A stretch of 64,000 nucleotides of DNA from Mesorhizobium loti CJ3sym (GCF_000472785.1 NZ_AXAL01000020.1:1-64000), one strand, 5' to 3'. Numbered from the stretch's first letter, positions 45,516 to 55,504 are shown. The notes: a model not told the origin generated them from the letters alone. Numbers and translations are program-made.

Positions 45516-45535
45516 ATCGATGAGAGCAGTATCCC

Positions 45536-46066
45536 GTGCCTGTGGCTGTTGAAGCGGTTTGGACGAGCAAAGAGATCATCCTCGCGATCATCGCGACAGG
45601 GCTAATTTCGGCTTTGGCAGGCTGGGTAGCCGATTTCGTTAAGGAGCGTTGGTCCGAAAAGCGGTCAGCGCGATACGCGGCGATGCGGTGCGCGATCGCC
45701 TTTGAAAGCTACGCCGCAGATTGCTGGAACAATGCCAATATGAGCGAGGGCCATTTTCATATGGCCGAGGAGGCCTATTCGGAGTCCCTTCCACCGGCGC
45801 CTGTCATTCCGGAGGATATTGATTGGCGTTCAGTGGATCCGATTTTGGCGGATGCGGTCTTGTCCTTTATGACGTCCAGCAAGATCGCGGAATCAGAGGC
45901 GGCTTACGCACGCGTCTACGAAGGCAACCCCTTCGACTTCGACGATGCTACTCGGATGCTGGGACGTCGGGCGCTGGAAATATCGTCCAAACTCCGCTCA
46001 CGATATGGCATGCGACCAAGTGCAGAGTACGAGAAGATGCATAAGCGGTTGAAAGGCAGCGGCTAG
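45536..46066 (+). CDS. Hypothetical protein with one N-terminal membrane helix
   Basis: 176 residues from a GTG at 45536. A single membrane segment (IILAIIATGLISALAGWVADF) is followed by a basic stretch and a soluble, mostly helical domain of about 130 residues. No family recognised. It follows the secreted protein gene by 20 bases on the same strand. Confidence 0.5.
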   Translation: MPVAVEAVWTSKEIILAIIATGLISALAGWVADFVKERWSEKRSARYAAMRCAIAFESYAADCWNNANMSEGHFHMAEEAYSESLPPAPVIPEDIDWRSVDPILADAVLSFMTSSKIAESEAAYARVYEGNPFDFDDATRMLGRRALEISSKLRSRYGMRPSAEYEKMHKRLKGSG

Positions 46067-47188
46067 CCTGTCTGGCTGGATTGACAAGACCCGCCACCGT
46101 AGCAGCGGGCCAAATTCCAATCCGGTGGGGATTTCACTCGTACCGGAAATCCTGCAGCGAGGCGTGACGCAAATCCTCCTCGCCTCGCCCGATCAGCCCA
46201 GGCTTGGCCCATATACTCCAGCGCACCCAATTTTTTGGCGATTATGTACTTTACAAACCAAGCCTCAATAGGTATCGTGAACTATATATCAGGGTTGCCA
46301 TGTCTATCTTTTCCAAGCCTTATTTTCATGATGAAGCAGCCGCTTTCGAGCACCTTGAGGAGGTGCTCTGGAGGGGCGAGCCGGTATGTCCGCACTGCGG
46401 CACGATCAACAACGCTACCAAGTTGCAAGGTCAGGCTACCCGAGTTGGCGTTTGGAAGTGCAAAGACCGCCATTGCCGGAAGCAGTTCACGGCAAAGGTC
46501 GGGACTGTGTTCGAGAACGGCCGCATTCCTTTGAACAAAATGTTGCAGGCGGTGCACCTGATGGTCTCCTCCAAGAAGGGGATCAGCTCGCACCAACTGC
46601 ACCGCATCCTTGAGATCCAGTACAAGAGCGCATGGTTTCTGGCGCACCGTATCCGTGAGGCAATGCGTGACGGTTCACTGGCGCGGATTGGCGGCGGTGG
46701 CGGCTTTGTGGAGGCTGACGAGACTTTCATCGGTCGCGAGCCCGGAAAAGCAAAGAAGCGCGCCTACCATCACAAGATGAAAGTGCTTTCGCTGCTCGAC
46801 CGCGAGACCGGCCAAACGCGCAGTATGGTCGTGGACGACCTGAAGCCGGCGACCATAACTCCAAACTTGGAAGAGAACATCGCCAAGGAAGCCCGCGTCA
46901 TGACCGAAGGCCGGACACTATTTCCACCTCAACAAGAGCTTTGCTGAACACAGCATCGTTCGGCATGGACAGGAGGAGTATGTTCGCTACGACGCTCGCC
47001 ATATCCACCCACACCAACACGATTGAAGGCTATTTTTCGATCTTCAAGCGCGGCATGAAAGGCGTTTACCAGCACTGCGGCAAGAAGCACCTGCACCGCT
47101 ATCTGGCGGAATGTGAGCGCTGTACCGGCACCACCTTTCGCGCGTGGTCGTGAGCAGCGATGTTCGGAGCCTTTGAGGGCTTCGACAC

Positions 47189-47635
47189 ATGACGATTTCA
47201 GAGCTTACGCTTAAGTCCAAGGATTCTGAGCCGGCGCGACGTTTCGAGGTGTTCACGGGTTCTGGACGGCGGCGCGATTGGTTGCCGGAGGAGAAAGCGC
47301 GGATCGTGGCGGAAAGCTACGATGCTGGCGAGACCGTGAGCGCAGTGGCCCGGCGACATGCATTGTCCCCGCAGCAGCTGTTCGCCTGGCGCCGGTCCGC
47401 GCGGGTGCCGTTGGCGAATGCGCCAGCACCGGAGCCGTTGTTTGTTCCAGCGGTGGTCGCGGCACAGGAGCCCGAACCGGCGGGGAAGCGCGCGAGATCG
47501 ACACGGAAGCGGAAGGCCGCGCGAGAAACCGGCGTGATAGAGCTGGAGATTGACGGCGTCGCCATGCGGGTCGGTCGTGGCGCCGACGCCAGGACAGTGG
47601 CGGCGGTGATCCGTGCGCTGAAGGCGCCGTCGTGA
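47189..47635 (+). CDS. tnpA: IS66 accessory protein TnpA
   Basis: 148 residues. Helix-turn-helix of the IS66 OrfA type: WLPEEKARIVAESYDAGETV and SAVARRHALSPQQLFAWRR. C-terminal part ends VRVGRGADARTVAAVIRAL. Overlaps tnpB by four bases (ATGA-like GTGA). Confidence 0.9.
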   Translation: MTISELTLKSKDSEPARRFEVFTGSGRRRDWLPEEKARIVAESYDAGETVSAVARRHALSPQQLFAWRRSARVPLANAPAPEPLFVPAVVAAQEPEPAGKRARSTRKRKAARETGVIELEIDGVAMRVGRGADARTVAAVIRALKAPS

Positions 47636-47988
47636 TCGGGCCGACGGGTGTGGTCAAGGTGATGGTCGCGACGAAGCCGGTGGACTTCCGCAAGGGGGCC
47701 GAGGGCCTGGCGGCGCTGGTGCGCGAGACGATGGGCGCCGATCCGTTCTCTGGCGCGGTCTACGTCTTCAGGGCCAAGCGCGCCGACCGGGTCAAGCTGG
47801 TGTACTTCGACGGCACCGGCGTGTGCCTGCTGGCGAAGCGTCTGGAAGACGGGAAGTTCTGCTGGCCTGCCATCACCGATGGCGTGGTGAGGTTGTCGGC
47901 GGCGCAATTGCAGGCGCTCCTGGAAGGGTTGGATTGGCGGCGCGTGCATGACGCCCGCGAGACGCGCGCGCCGGTCGCGGCAAGTTGA
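47632..47988 (+). CDS. tnpB: IS66 accessory protein TnpB
   Basis: 118 residues, the standard IS66 Orf2 size. Signature VATKPVDFRKGAEGLAALVRE, FRAKRADRVKLVYFDGTGVC and RLEDGKFCWP. Needed with TnpA and TnpC for transposition. Confidence 0.95.
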   Translation: MIGPTGVVKVMVATKPVDFRKGAEGLAALVRETMGADPFSGAVYVFRAKRADRVKLVYFDGTGVCLLAKRLEDGKFCWPAITDGVVRLSAAQLQALLEGLDWRRVHDARETRAPVAAS

Positions 47989-48046
47989 TTCCATGGGAGG
48001 CTAGAGGCGCTGGCAAAGCATTGGAATGCATGATTGAATCGGCCTT

Positions 48047-49576
48047 GTGAGCAACCCGGCCGAGCCTCAGACCAACGATCCGATCGCGCTTCAGGCGATG
48101 CTGGCGGCGGAGCGCGCCGAGAACGAGCGGCTGCGCCAGATCATCAAGGAACTGCAGCGCCACCGCTTCGGCCGCAGAGCAGAGAGCCTGCCGGTCGACC
48201 AGCTGCTGCTGGGCCTTGAAGAGGCCGAGCAGATCGAGGCTGAAGGCTTCGCCGCGGAGGACACCGCCGATACTGCCAAGCGCGAGGCTCGCGCCAGGAA
48301 GCGCCGCGCCAACCGTGGATCACTGCCCGCGCATCTGCCGCGTATCGAGCAGATCATCGACATTCCCGACTATATCTGCCCGTGCTGCAAGGGGATGCTG
48401 CACGTCATGGGCGAGGATCGTTCCGAGCGCCTCGACATCGTGCCGGCCCAATTCCGCGTCATCGTCACGCGCCGGCCGAAGTATGCCTGTCGGAGCTGCG
48501 AGGAGATTGTAGTGCAGGCGCCGGCTCCGTCGCGGCTCGTCGAGGGCGGCATCCCGACTGAGGCGACCGTCGCCCATGTGCTGGTCTCCAAGTACGCCGA
48601 CCATCTTCCCCTGTATCGCCAGGCGCAAATCTACGCCCGCCAAGGCGTGAACCTGGATCGCTCAACGCTTGCCGATTGGGTCGGCAAGGCGGCTTTCCTG
48701 CTCCGCCCCATCCACGAGCGGTTGTTCGAGCGGCTGAAGGCGTCCGGGAAGCTCTTCGCCGACGAGACCACGGCGCCGGTGCTCGATCCCGGGCGCGGCC
48801 GCACCAAGACGGGCCAACTGTTCGCCTATGCACGCGACGATCGCCCCTGGGGCGGGATCGATCCGCCCGGCGTCGCCTATCTCTATGCGCCCGATCGAAA
48901 GGCCGAGCAGCCACTGCGGCACCTTCAGGGCTTCGTCGGGATTCTGCAAGTCGACGGCTACGCGGGATACCGGGCGTTGGCCGAGCGCAATGCCGTGAGC
49001 CTGGCCTTCTGCTGGGCCCATGTCCGTCGCCGCTTCTACGAACTGGCCCAGTCCGGGCCCGCGCCGATCGCGACAGAGGCGCTCCAGCGCATCGGCGAGC
49101 TCTACAAGATCGAGAGCGAGATCCGGGGCCGCCCGGCGGAGGAGCGCTGCGCTGCTCGCCAGCAGAGAAGCCGACCCATCATCGACGCCCTCGAGCCGTG
49201 GCTGCGCGGGAAACTCGCGCTGGTCAGCCAGAAGAGCAAGCTCGCCGAAGCAATCCGCTACCCGCTGTCGCGCTGGGCTGGGCTTGGTCGCTTCCTCGAC
49301 GACGGCCGCGTCGAGATCGACTCCAACGTCGTCGAACGCTCGATCAGGCCAATCGCCCTCAATCGGAAGAATGCGCTCTTCGCCGGTTCCGACGGCGGTG
49401 GAGAGCACTGGGCGACGATCGCCTCGCTCGTAGAAACCGCGAAACTCAACGGCCTCGACCCGTACGCCTACCTCGCCGACGTCATCACCCGCATCGTCGC
49501 AGGCCATCCGCAAAGCCAGCTCGACTACCTGCTGCCCTGGGCGTATGCCCCCGCGCCACTCAAGGCCGTGGCCTGA
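48047..49576 (+). CDS. tnpC: IS66 transposase TnpC
   Basis: 509 residues from a GTG. Coiled leucine-rich N-terminus (ENERLRQIIKELQRHRFGRR), zinc ribbon CPCCKG...CRSCEE, then the DDE domain with LFADETTAPVLDPGRGRTK, LQVDGYAGYRAL and SNVVERSIRPIALNRKN. Intact, so the element may be active. Confidence 0.95.
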   Translation: MSNPAEPQTNDPIALQAMLAAERAENERLRQIIKELQRHRFGRRAESLPVDQLLLGLEEAEQIEAEGFAAEDTADTAKREARARKRRANRGSLPAHLPRIEQIIDIPDYICPCCKGMLHVMGEDRSERLDIVPAQFRVIVTRRPKYACRSCEEIVVQAPAPSRLVEGGIPTEATVAHVLVSKYADHLPLYRQAQIYARQGVNLDRSTLADWVGKAAFLLRPIHERLFERLKASGKLFADETTAPVLDPGRGRTKTGQLFAYARDDRPWGGIDPPGVAYLYAPDRKAEQPLRHLQGFVGILQVDGYAGYRALAERNAVSLAFCWAHVRRRFYELAQSGPAPIATEALQRIGELYKIESEIRGRPAEERCAARQQRSRPIIDALEPWLRGKLALVSQKSKLAEAIRYPLSRWAGLGRFLDDGRVEIDSNVVERSIRPIALNRKNALFAGSDGGGEHWATIASLVETAKLNGLDPYAYLADVITRIVAGHPQSQLDYLLPWAYAPAPLKAVA

Positions 49577-49773
49577 GAACAGCGGTTACGGCGGAATTTG
49601 ACTTCCGCTACAACAACCGCGTGGCGTTGGGCGTTGACGATGTTGCCCGGGCTGAAAAGCTCGCCAAGGGGCTCGGCGGAAAGCGCCTGACCTATCGCAG
49701 GCCTGACGTCACCACAGCCTAAGCGCCGGCTCACACCGCGCGAGCTTTGGGAGGCGATGAAGCGGAAGCACCG

Positions 49774-50658
49774 CTAGGCGGCGCTTCGGTATTGAGGTTT
49801 GTGAACCTGTGCGTCTCGAAGCTCGTCGGGCACTTTAAGGCCCTTGGATACGACGAGAAGTTCCGAGCCAACGCGCTTTACCTGAGCCGAGTAGTTGAGA
49901 GAAATCTCATACTGCCTGCGCGTCTTGTAGAGAGCGCTTATTTCGTCGCAGCGGTCGTAGGTGATTATCCAAGGCCTATCGAGGCCCAGGATTTTCGTCG
50001 CGACCGCTGCATGGTCCTCGGGATCGTAGAAGCTCGTATAGAGGGTCGAGCCTTTTTTGAAGTACGGCGGATCGATGCAAAGGAATGTGCGTTCGGGGAG
50101 GTTTCGTTCGACGTGCTTGAGGAAGTCTAGCGCGTCCTTTCTGTGCAGGTGGATGTGGTCCCGGTATCTTTGCACTCGCCTAATTCGCCGCTCTAATTCG
50201 CTCTTGGTGAAGCGGCAATCAATCTTGTAGTCGCCTACCTGACCGAGGCCACCGATAACCCCTGCGTTCTTGATGATTCCGGAGCGATTTGTTCGATTCA
50301 GGAAGAACGTGGTGAAGGCTATTTCTAGTGGTGATAGGCCGCGCTGATTTCGTTGCATTTCACGTCTTCGACGCCATTCGTCGAGCGTGACAGGCGTTCG
50401 ATTCATCAAGTCGATGAAATCGTCTGTTTGGTTGAGGACGACATTCCAAAACGCCCATATTCCGCGGTCGATGTCGTTGATGTGAATGTCGCTGACGTAG
50501 CCGCCGTAAAGCAAGCCGAGCGCCAGCCCGCATCCCCCGGCATAGGGTTCCGCATAGTGCCCGTACTGCAATTTGTTCAGACGGATGATTTGGGACACAA
50601 GTCCCGTCAGTGGAGCTTTTCCGCCCGGATAGCGCAGCGGTGAGGTTGCCAAAGGCAT
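49774..50658 (-). CDS. D12-class adenine-N6 DNA methyltransferase (Dam family)
   Basis: 294 residues. SAM-binding motifs: LRYPGGKAPL (motif X), YAEPYAGGCGLALGL (motif I) and the catalytic DPPY in FLCIDPPYFKKG. It modifies adenine, target sequence unknown. It follows the ParB-like gene by 67 bases on the same strand, so both likely form one unit. No restriction endonuclease gene is recognised nearby. Confidence 0.9.
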   Translation of the reverse strand: MPLATSPLRYPGGKAPLTGLVSQIIRLNKLQYGHYAEPYAGGCGLALGLLYGGYVSDIHINDIDRGIWAFWNVVLNQTDDFIDLMNRTPVTLDEWRRRREMQRNQRGLSPLEIAFTTFFLNRTNRSGIIKNAGVIGGLGQVGDYKIDCRFTKSELERRIRRVQRYRDHIHLHRKDALDFLKHVERNLPERTFLCIDPPYFKKGSTLYTSFYDPEDHAAVATKILGLDRPWIITYDRCDEISALYKTRRQYEISLNYSAQVKRVGSELLVVSKGLKVPDELRDAQVHKPQYRSAA

Positions 50659-50725
50659 ATCGCAAACGACCCTTCACTTTGAAATGATGGGGGATTTTAG
50701 CGAGTTCGTTTCGCCACGGCCATAG

Positions 50726-52027
50726 CTATTTTCGCGGCTTTATGGATTCGGCCGTTTTGGTCAACAATGGCGTAATCGTCGCCAGATCGTTCGCGAGTTG
50801 CAACCTGTCAAAATTCGCCGATGTCTGATGATGCTTGGTTGCGTTTCCGTTGCGGGCAATACGCATCAACGCATCGCGGATCGGATTGAGTGCCCTGCCG
50901 CTTGCGAGGCCCAAGTCTGACATCCTTTGATTGCTGAAGAATGCGTTGAAATCAGTGTCCGCATTCTTGCCTGCGAGGGCCGCCAGCGATTCAACAAATG
51001 CCCACACGCCAATCGTCAGGAGCAACGTATGTTCGACGTGCACCGCGCAAATCGAATAGTAGAGTGCCTCAAGCTTGGAATTTGTGTTGTCCTCAAGAGC
51101 CTTTGCAAGGCCCTTTTCGTATTCCAGATGGGATACGGGCCGCGGCTTCTGGGGCTGGGCTTTCCGGCGGCTTTTCACCACGGCCGGCGTGATTGTTTTC
51201 AGCGAAATGGGCTCGGTGCGCTCGCCGGTGATATCCGAACTGGCCGCCAGCTTGCGGCCGTAGGTATCGATCTGCGCACGATTCCGACGTGAATTTATCT
51301 TTTCGCCTTCTTTGAGATCATCAACGAACCGAGCGAGCTGCTTCTTTATGTCGTCGGACGGTCGAGTGTACGTCACATCGTCAGGGCTGCTTGAGTCGAT
51401 GCCGATCGCCTCTCGCACAATGCTGCTGTTCAGGAAACGTTGCGCTGTCGTCAGCTTGCCTTGGCGTTCGTCCTTCGAGATGAAGCCTAGGCTTTCGGCG
51501 GCATCCAATACCGCGAGGGCAACCCTGTTGCGACTTGACCCGAAGTGGCGCGCTTTCTGCGCGGCATCCCAGTCAAGCAGACCAACGCCGCCCTGCGCGC
51601 CATCGTGGATGATCCCCATCCAATATTTGAGGTCGTCATGGTCGCCGAAAACAACAGCGCTTAGCTTCTTGATCGGAACATGGCCCGAGGTTGACGATAG
51701 CCGGGCAAAATCCTTCCGGAGATGCGGCGGCGCAAGGTCCGGATCATTAAGCAGTTTGATCGCGCATACCCGTCGGTTGCCTTCCCAAACCTGGTAGGTC
51801 TTTTTTGTGGCGGCCGATCCGGAACCGGGAATCTGAACGAGTCCAACCAATTGCAGCGGATTTGGCCCGGCTTCCGCAATGCTTCTGGCGAGATTGAAAA
51901 CTTGTTCATCCTTGCACAGATACTCTATAATCTCGTCTTGAGATTCCATAGGCTCATGGCGAGGGTTTTCCTCATACAGGTAGATTCGATTCACCTCAAT
52001 AGAATCCGGCTGTCGAGTTGTTGCCAC
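50726..52027 (-). CDS. ParB/sulfiredoxin-like nuclease-domain protein
   Basis: 433 residues from a GTG at 52027 with a GGGGGGAA site; an ATG at 52069 lacks one. N-terminal ParB-like fold: VNRIYLYEENPRHEPMESQ, LARSIAEAGPNPLQLVGLV and the catalytic-like YQVWEGNRRVCAIKLL (GNRR signature). The middle is basic and may bind DNA (KSRRKAQPQKPRPVSH); the C-terminal 130 residues are helical and unassigned. Paired with a Dam-type methylase. May be a phage- or island-derived epigenetic or defence module. Confidence 0.82.
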   Translation of the reverse strand: MATTRQPDSIEVNRIYLYEENPRHEPMESQDEIIEYLCKDEQVFNLARSIAEAGPNPLQLVGLVQIPGSGSAATKKTYQVWEGNRRVCAIKLLNDPDLAPPHLRKDFARLSSTSGHVPIKKLSAVVFGDHDDLKYWMGIIHDGAQGGVGLLDWDAAQKARHFGSSRNRVALAVLDAAESLGFISKDERQGKLTTAQRFLNSSIVREAIGIDSSSPDDVTYTRPSDDIKKQLARFVDDLKEGEKINSRRNRAQIDTYGRKLAASSDITGERTEPISLKTITPAVVKSRRKAQPQKPRPVSHLEYEKGLAKALEDNTNSKLEALYYSICAVHVEHTLLLTIGVWAFVESLAALAGKNADTDFNAFFSNQRMSDLGLASGRALNPIRDALMRIARNGNATKHHQTSANFDRLQLANDLATITPLLTKTAESIKPRK

Positions 52028-52076
52028 TGCGTTTCCCCCCAAGAATTGTCCGTCATCGGAACAGGACATTTTTAGT

Positions 52077-52208
52077 ATGACGGATGAGAAACACCTAACG
52101 CAATCTCAGAAGTTTGAACAGGCAGCCCGCGAATTGGGCTGTGATGATTCAGAGGAAGTGTTCGACGCTAAATTGCGGGCGATTGCCAAGCAGAAACCAA
52201 AAGATGAG
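52077..52208 (+). CDS. Small conserved alpha-proteobacterial protein
   Basis: 43 residues, MTDEKHLTQSQKFEQAAREL followed by GCDDSEEVFDAKLRAIAK. This type (FKQAARELECDEDE...) recurs as a short protein in rhizobia and relatives; function unknown. Divergent from the ParB-like gene with only 49 bases between the starts, so the two share a promoter region. Confidence 0.6.
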
Positions 52209-52751
52209 CACCCGCGCCAGAAAGCCGGCAAGCCTCGGTCGCACTCAAAGTAGGGGCGACGCCGGTCATGCGTGTAGCCCGTATCTAGCGGTTGGTGCGA
52301 AAAGTACATAATCGCAGTTTTTTCGCAAGCGGGGGTGTATGGCGAGTTGTCACTGGACGGATACGATTCAAAACTCGTGCTGCATGACGTCGAGCATGAG
52401 CTTTACCCAGGATCGTTGGACTTAACCATTCACGGCGTTGTCGACCATACAGTTAAGATCTCTCTGGTCGATTGCATCCGGATGGGCAGCAACAGAAAAG
52501 CAGATGCTAAATGGACTATTTCAAAACATTTCGTCACCATATAATATTTGGTGGTATTAATTTCAACGACATAGATAGATATATTAACTTCTATTCTTCC
52601 CCGTCTGACTGACTCCTCCAAACTGTTCTGTGACTCCGATACATTTTGAACTATTATCGACCTCGATCTTGTCAAAGCGACCTTGGCTGCTAATGCTGAT
52701 TTTTTCAAGGCGTACGATACACATGCTGATCGACAGAGCCGTGTCACGCAA
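52209..52751. other. No gene recognised
   Basis: About 540 bases, relatively AT-rich at 52530-52640. A 69-codon plus frame at 52335-52544 is open but has no recognised family. Confidence 0.45.
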
Positions 52752-53447
52752 TCAGGCGACCGCAAACAACCGGTCAGCGACAGCTCGGCGTACCTCTTCG
52801 TCATGGAAGATGCCGACGATCGCTGCCCCGCGCGCCTTAGCTTCGGTGATGAGGTCGACGACGGTGGCCCGGTTGGCGGCGTCGAGGGATGCAGTCGGTT
52901 CGTCGAGGAGTATGATGGGATAGTCGACGACGAAGCCGCGGGCTATATTGACACGCTGCTGCTCGCCACCGGAGAAGGTGGCTGGTGCGAGCGGCCAGAG
53001 CCGTTCGGGAATGTTGAGGCGCGTGAGCAGCGTTTTGGAGAGCGCCTTGGCCTGGTCGGCCGGGATGCCCTTGGCGATGGCGGGGCCCGCGACGACGTCG
53101 AGGGCGGGCACCCGCGGGATGACGCGCAGGAACTGGCTAACGTAGCCGATCGCGCTGCGGCGGATTTCGACGACCTCCCAAGGTTCGGCGGCGAGGAGAT
53201 CGACGGTTTCGTTCCTATGTACGACGAGGATCTTGCCGGCATCCGGCTTATAATTGGCGTAAAGCGAGCGCAGGAGCGTCGACTTGCCGGCGCCGGAAGG
53301 ACCGACGAGGCAGACGCACTCACCGGCGTTGACCGTGAGTTCGATATTGTCGAAGACAGGCAGGACAATGCCGCCCTGGGCGTGCAGCGTGAAGGTCTTG
53401 GCAAGGCCAACGGCGCGAAGTGCGGGGTCCGTTGCTGAGGATATCAC
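52752..53447 (-). CDS. phnL: C-P lyase ABC-type protein PhnL
   Basis: 231 residues from a GTG at 53447 with an AGGAG site nine bases upstream; a longer form from an ATG at 53471 has none. ABC ATPase motifs: Walker A GPSGAGKST, signature FSGGEQQRVNIARG and Walker B IILLDEPTASLD. Required with PhnGHIJK for moving ribosyl-phosphonate intermediates. The C-terminal end is a few residues shorter than usual. Confidence 0.92.
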   Translation of the reverse strand: MISSATDPALRAVGLAKTFTLHAQGGIVLPVFDNIELTVNAGECVCLVGPSGAGKSTLLRSLYANYKPDAGKILVVHRNETVDLLAAEPWEVVEIRRSAIGYVSQFLRVIPRVPALDVVAGPAIAKGIPADQAKALSKTLLTRLNIPERLWPLAPATFSGGEQQRVNIARGFVVDYPIILLDEPTASLDAANRATVVDLITEAKARGAAIVGIFHDEEVRRAVADRLFAVA

Positions 53448-53500
53448 CAGACAATTCTCCTTGAGGGTCATCGGACCGTATGCTTGCGGTCCGCTTTCTA

Positions 53501-54706
53501 TCAAAATACTTGACGACCTTGCCTCCACACTCCGCGAACAACGGGAATGTCGGCGATTTCAACGATGTGGCAGAGATCGGCGCGGCCGCCGATTCCAATC
53601 ATCCCTCTGTCGCAAAAGCCGGTCACCGAGGCAGGGACCGAACTAACCGTGGAAATGGCCTTCGTAAGACTCATCCCGATCGGATCCCTTGTCAGTTGAA
53701 AGGCTCCATGCAACAGGCTCGCCGGAACGTAATCCGAGGCAAGGATGTCGAGGTGACCGGTTGTCGCCAGCTCACGGGCGCTTATGTTTCCCGAGTGCGA
53801 GCTGCCGCGAACGATATTCGGTGCGCCCATTAAGATGCAAATGCCAAGGGAGCGCGCAATCTCCGCAGCAGCCCGGGTTGTCGGAAATTCAGAGATCAAA
53901 ACTCCAGCGTCATTCGCTTCTCGAACATGTTCAGGTGTTTGATCATCATGGCTGGCGAGCGGCAGTTGCCGAGCGCGCGCAAGGGCAATAATTCGGCTTC
54001 GGTTTTGAGGTCCTATCGTCCGTGAGGCATCGATCCATGCTTCGATTCGACGGTCGGCGTCCTCTGCCGACCAGCCATACTGCTTGATCTGCATTTCACG
54101 GAAGCGGTCGAGTTGGGGCGATTGGCGATGACCAGGGGCATGGTCCATCACCGATACGAGTTTCACAAGCGGATCGCCGACCAAAGGCGTGAACACGGAC
54201 ATCACCTCTTCGTCGGTCACCTCGCAACGCAAATGCAGAAAATGATCCGCTCGAAGCAGTCCATGGGCCCTGGCTTCACGAATCCCGTCGATGAGAACGG
54301 GCAGGATGCGAGCTCGATCAGCTTGTCTGGTATGATCCCGGGTCGTTGATCCTATGCAAAGGGAATCAAAAACTGTCGTGATGCCGGCTGCTATGACCAG
54401 CGCATCGTGTGCCATGACCGCCGAAAGATGATTCCACACCACGCCGGCGCGCGGCAGTGCATGCTTCTCCGAATTGTCGGTATGGAGATCGATGAGGCCT
54501 GGCGTCACATAGCCGCCTTCGAGGTCGATCGCGCCAGGCACTGTGCTTCTGCCGGCGGCGATGTCGTCGATGTAGCCATCGATGATGTGGACTGTTCCAT
54601 CATAAACTTCATCCGGCAAAACAAGTCGCGCGCCGGTTAATGTCAGTTCGTTCGGGGAGAGCTTTGCCGCTGCACGGTGCGGTGAAGTATCCGTTCTTAT
54701 GATCAT
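53501..54706 (-). CDS. phnM: Alpha-D-ribose 1-methylphosphonate 5-triphosphate diphosphatase
   Basis: 401 residues, amidohydrolase fold. Metal ligands in GLIDLHTDNSEKH; DHAPGHRQ and SHDDQTPEHV carry further His/Asp. Removes diphosphate from the triphosphate made by PhnGHIL. Starts at the position where phnK ends. Confidence 0.93.
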   Translation of the reverse strand: MIIRTDTSPHRAAAKLSPNELTLTGARLVLPDEVYDGTVHIIDGYIDDIAAGRSTVPGAIDLEGGYVTPGLIDLHTDNSEKHALPRAGVVWNHLSAVMAHDALVIAAGITTVFDSLCIGSTTRDHTRQADRARILPVLIDGIREARAHGLLRADHFLHLRCEVTDEEVMSVFTPLVGDPLVKLVSVMDHAPGHRQSPQLDRFREMQIKQYGWSAEDADRRIEAWIDASRTIGPQNRSRIIALARARQLPLASHDDQTPEHVREANDAGVLISEFPTTRAAAEIARSLGICILMGAPNIVRGSSHSGNISARELATTGHLDILASDYVPASLLHGAFQLTRDPIGMSLTKAISTVSSVPASVTGFCDRGMIGIGGRADLCHIVEIADIPVVRGVWRQGRQVF

Positions 54707-55504
54707 TCAGAGCACCGAGGAAACGAGAAGCTGCGTGTAGGGATGATGCGGATCGTCCAGAACCTGGTCGGCGAGGCCGGTCTCCACCATGTTTCCTCGC
54801 CACATCACGATGATGCGGTCCGCCAATAGTCGGGCAACAGACAGGTCGTGGGTGACTATCACGACAGCCACTCCGATATTCATGACCAGGCACCGCAGCA
54901 GGTCGAGCAGCCGGGCTTGAACCGATACATCGAGGCCGCCCGTCGGTTCGTCCATAAAGACGAGGCGCGGCTTGGTAACGAGAATTCTGGCAATTTGCAG
55001 ACGTTGCTGCATGCCACCGGAAAACGTTTTCGGTCGATGATCTGTGCGCAGCAGGTCAATCTCAACCTGGGCAAGCCAATTCTGAGCTTCCTCTCGTATG
55101 CGACCATAGTGGCGTGCACCGACTGCCATTGGCCGCTCCCCTATATTGCCACCAGCGGTGACTTCCATTCTAAGGCCATCTCGCGGGTTTTGGTGGACGA
55201 GTCCCCAGTCCGTCCGCATCAGCTTGCGGCGTTCCGGCTCCGATAAGGTCAAAATGTCCGTCGGTCCTTTATGATTCAGATCGTAAATGACGGAACCCTG
55301 ATCAGGCATCAAACGTCCCGACAGGCAGCTGAGCAACGTCGACTTTCCGGATCCGGATTCCCCGACAATCGCGATGATTTCCCCTGGAAAGAGATCGAAC
55401 GAAAGGTCCCGGCAGCCTACCGTCTTTCCATACATTTTCGTGAGCTGCCGGACGGAAAGCAGCGGCTGGCGGCGGGCGGGCTGGAACTGAGCCGCTGCTC
55501 TCAT
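54707..55504 (-). CDS. phnK: C-P lyase ABC-type protein PhnK
   Basis: 265 residues from the ATG at 55504, overlapping the phnJ stop by four bases. Walker A GESGSGKST, signature FSGGMQQRLQIARI, Walker B LVFMDEPTGGLDVSVQ. PhnK binds the PhnGHIJ core complex. Confidence 0.93.
   Translation of the reverse strand: MRAAAQFQPARRQPLLSVRQLTKMYGKTVGCRDLSFDLFPGEIIAIVGESGSGKSTLLSCLSGRLMPDQGSVIYDLNHKGPTDILTLSEPERRKLMRTDWGLVHQNPRDGLRMEVTAGGNIGERPMAVGARHYGRIREEAQNWLAQVEIDLLRTDHRPKTFSGGMQQRLQIARILVTKPRLVFMDEPTGGLDVSVQARLLDLLRCLVMNIGVAVVIVTHDLSVARLLADRIIVMWRGNMVETGLADQVLDDPHHPYTQLLVSSVL

Larger units (their letters stand above)
47113..49589 (+). mobile_element. IS66-family element, 2477 bp, with 8-bp target duplication
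   Basis: Left end GTGAGCGCTGTACC and right end (reverse complement) GTAACCGCTGTTCT are related inverted repeats starting GT(A/G)A. The 8 bases GGCGGAAT occur at 47105-47112 and again at 49590-49597, directly abutting both ends, and removing the element restores the IS1595 reading frame. Contains tnpA, tnpB and tnpC. Confidence 0.93.
46300..49722 (+). pseudogene. IS1595-family (ISXO2-like) transposase, frameshifted and split by IS66
   Basis: N-terminal zinc ribbon (VCPHCGTINN, CKDRHCRKQF) and the DDE domain (FVEADETFIGREPGK) are read from 46300. After VMTEGR the frame shifts to HLNKSFAEHSIVRHGQEEYV and again to THTNTIEGYFSIFKRGMKGV. At LAE the gene is cut by the IS66 element and resumes at 49590 with FDFRYNNRVALGVDDVARAE, ending at 49722. 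Confidence 0.88.

Noticed and set aside
47317..47994. 225-codon minus frame inside the IS66 element
   Set aside because: Antisense shadow of tnpA and tnpB.
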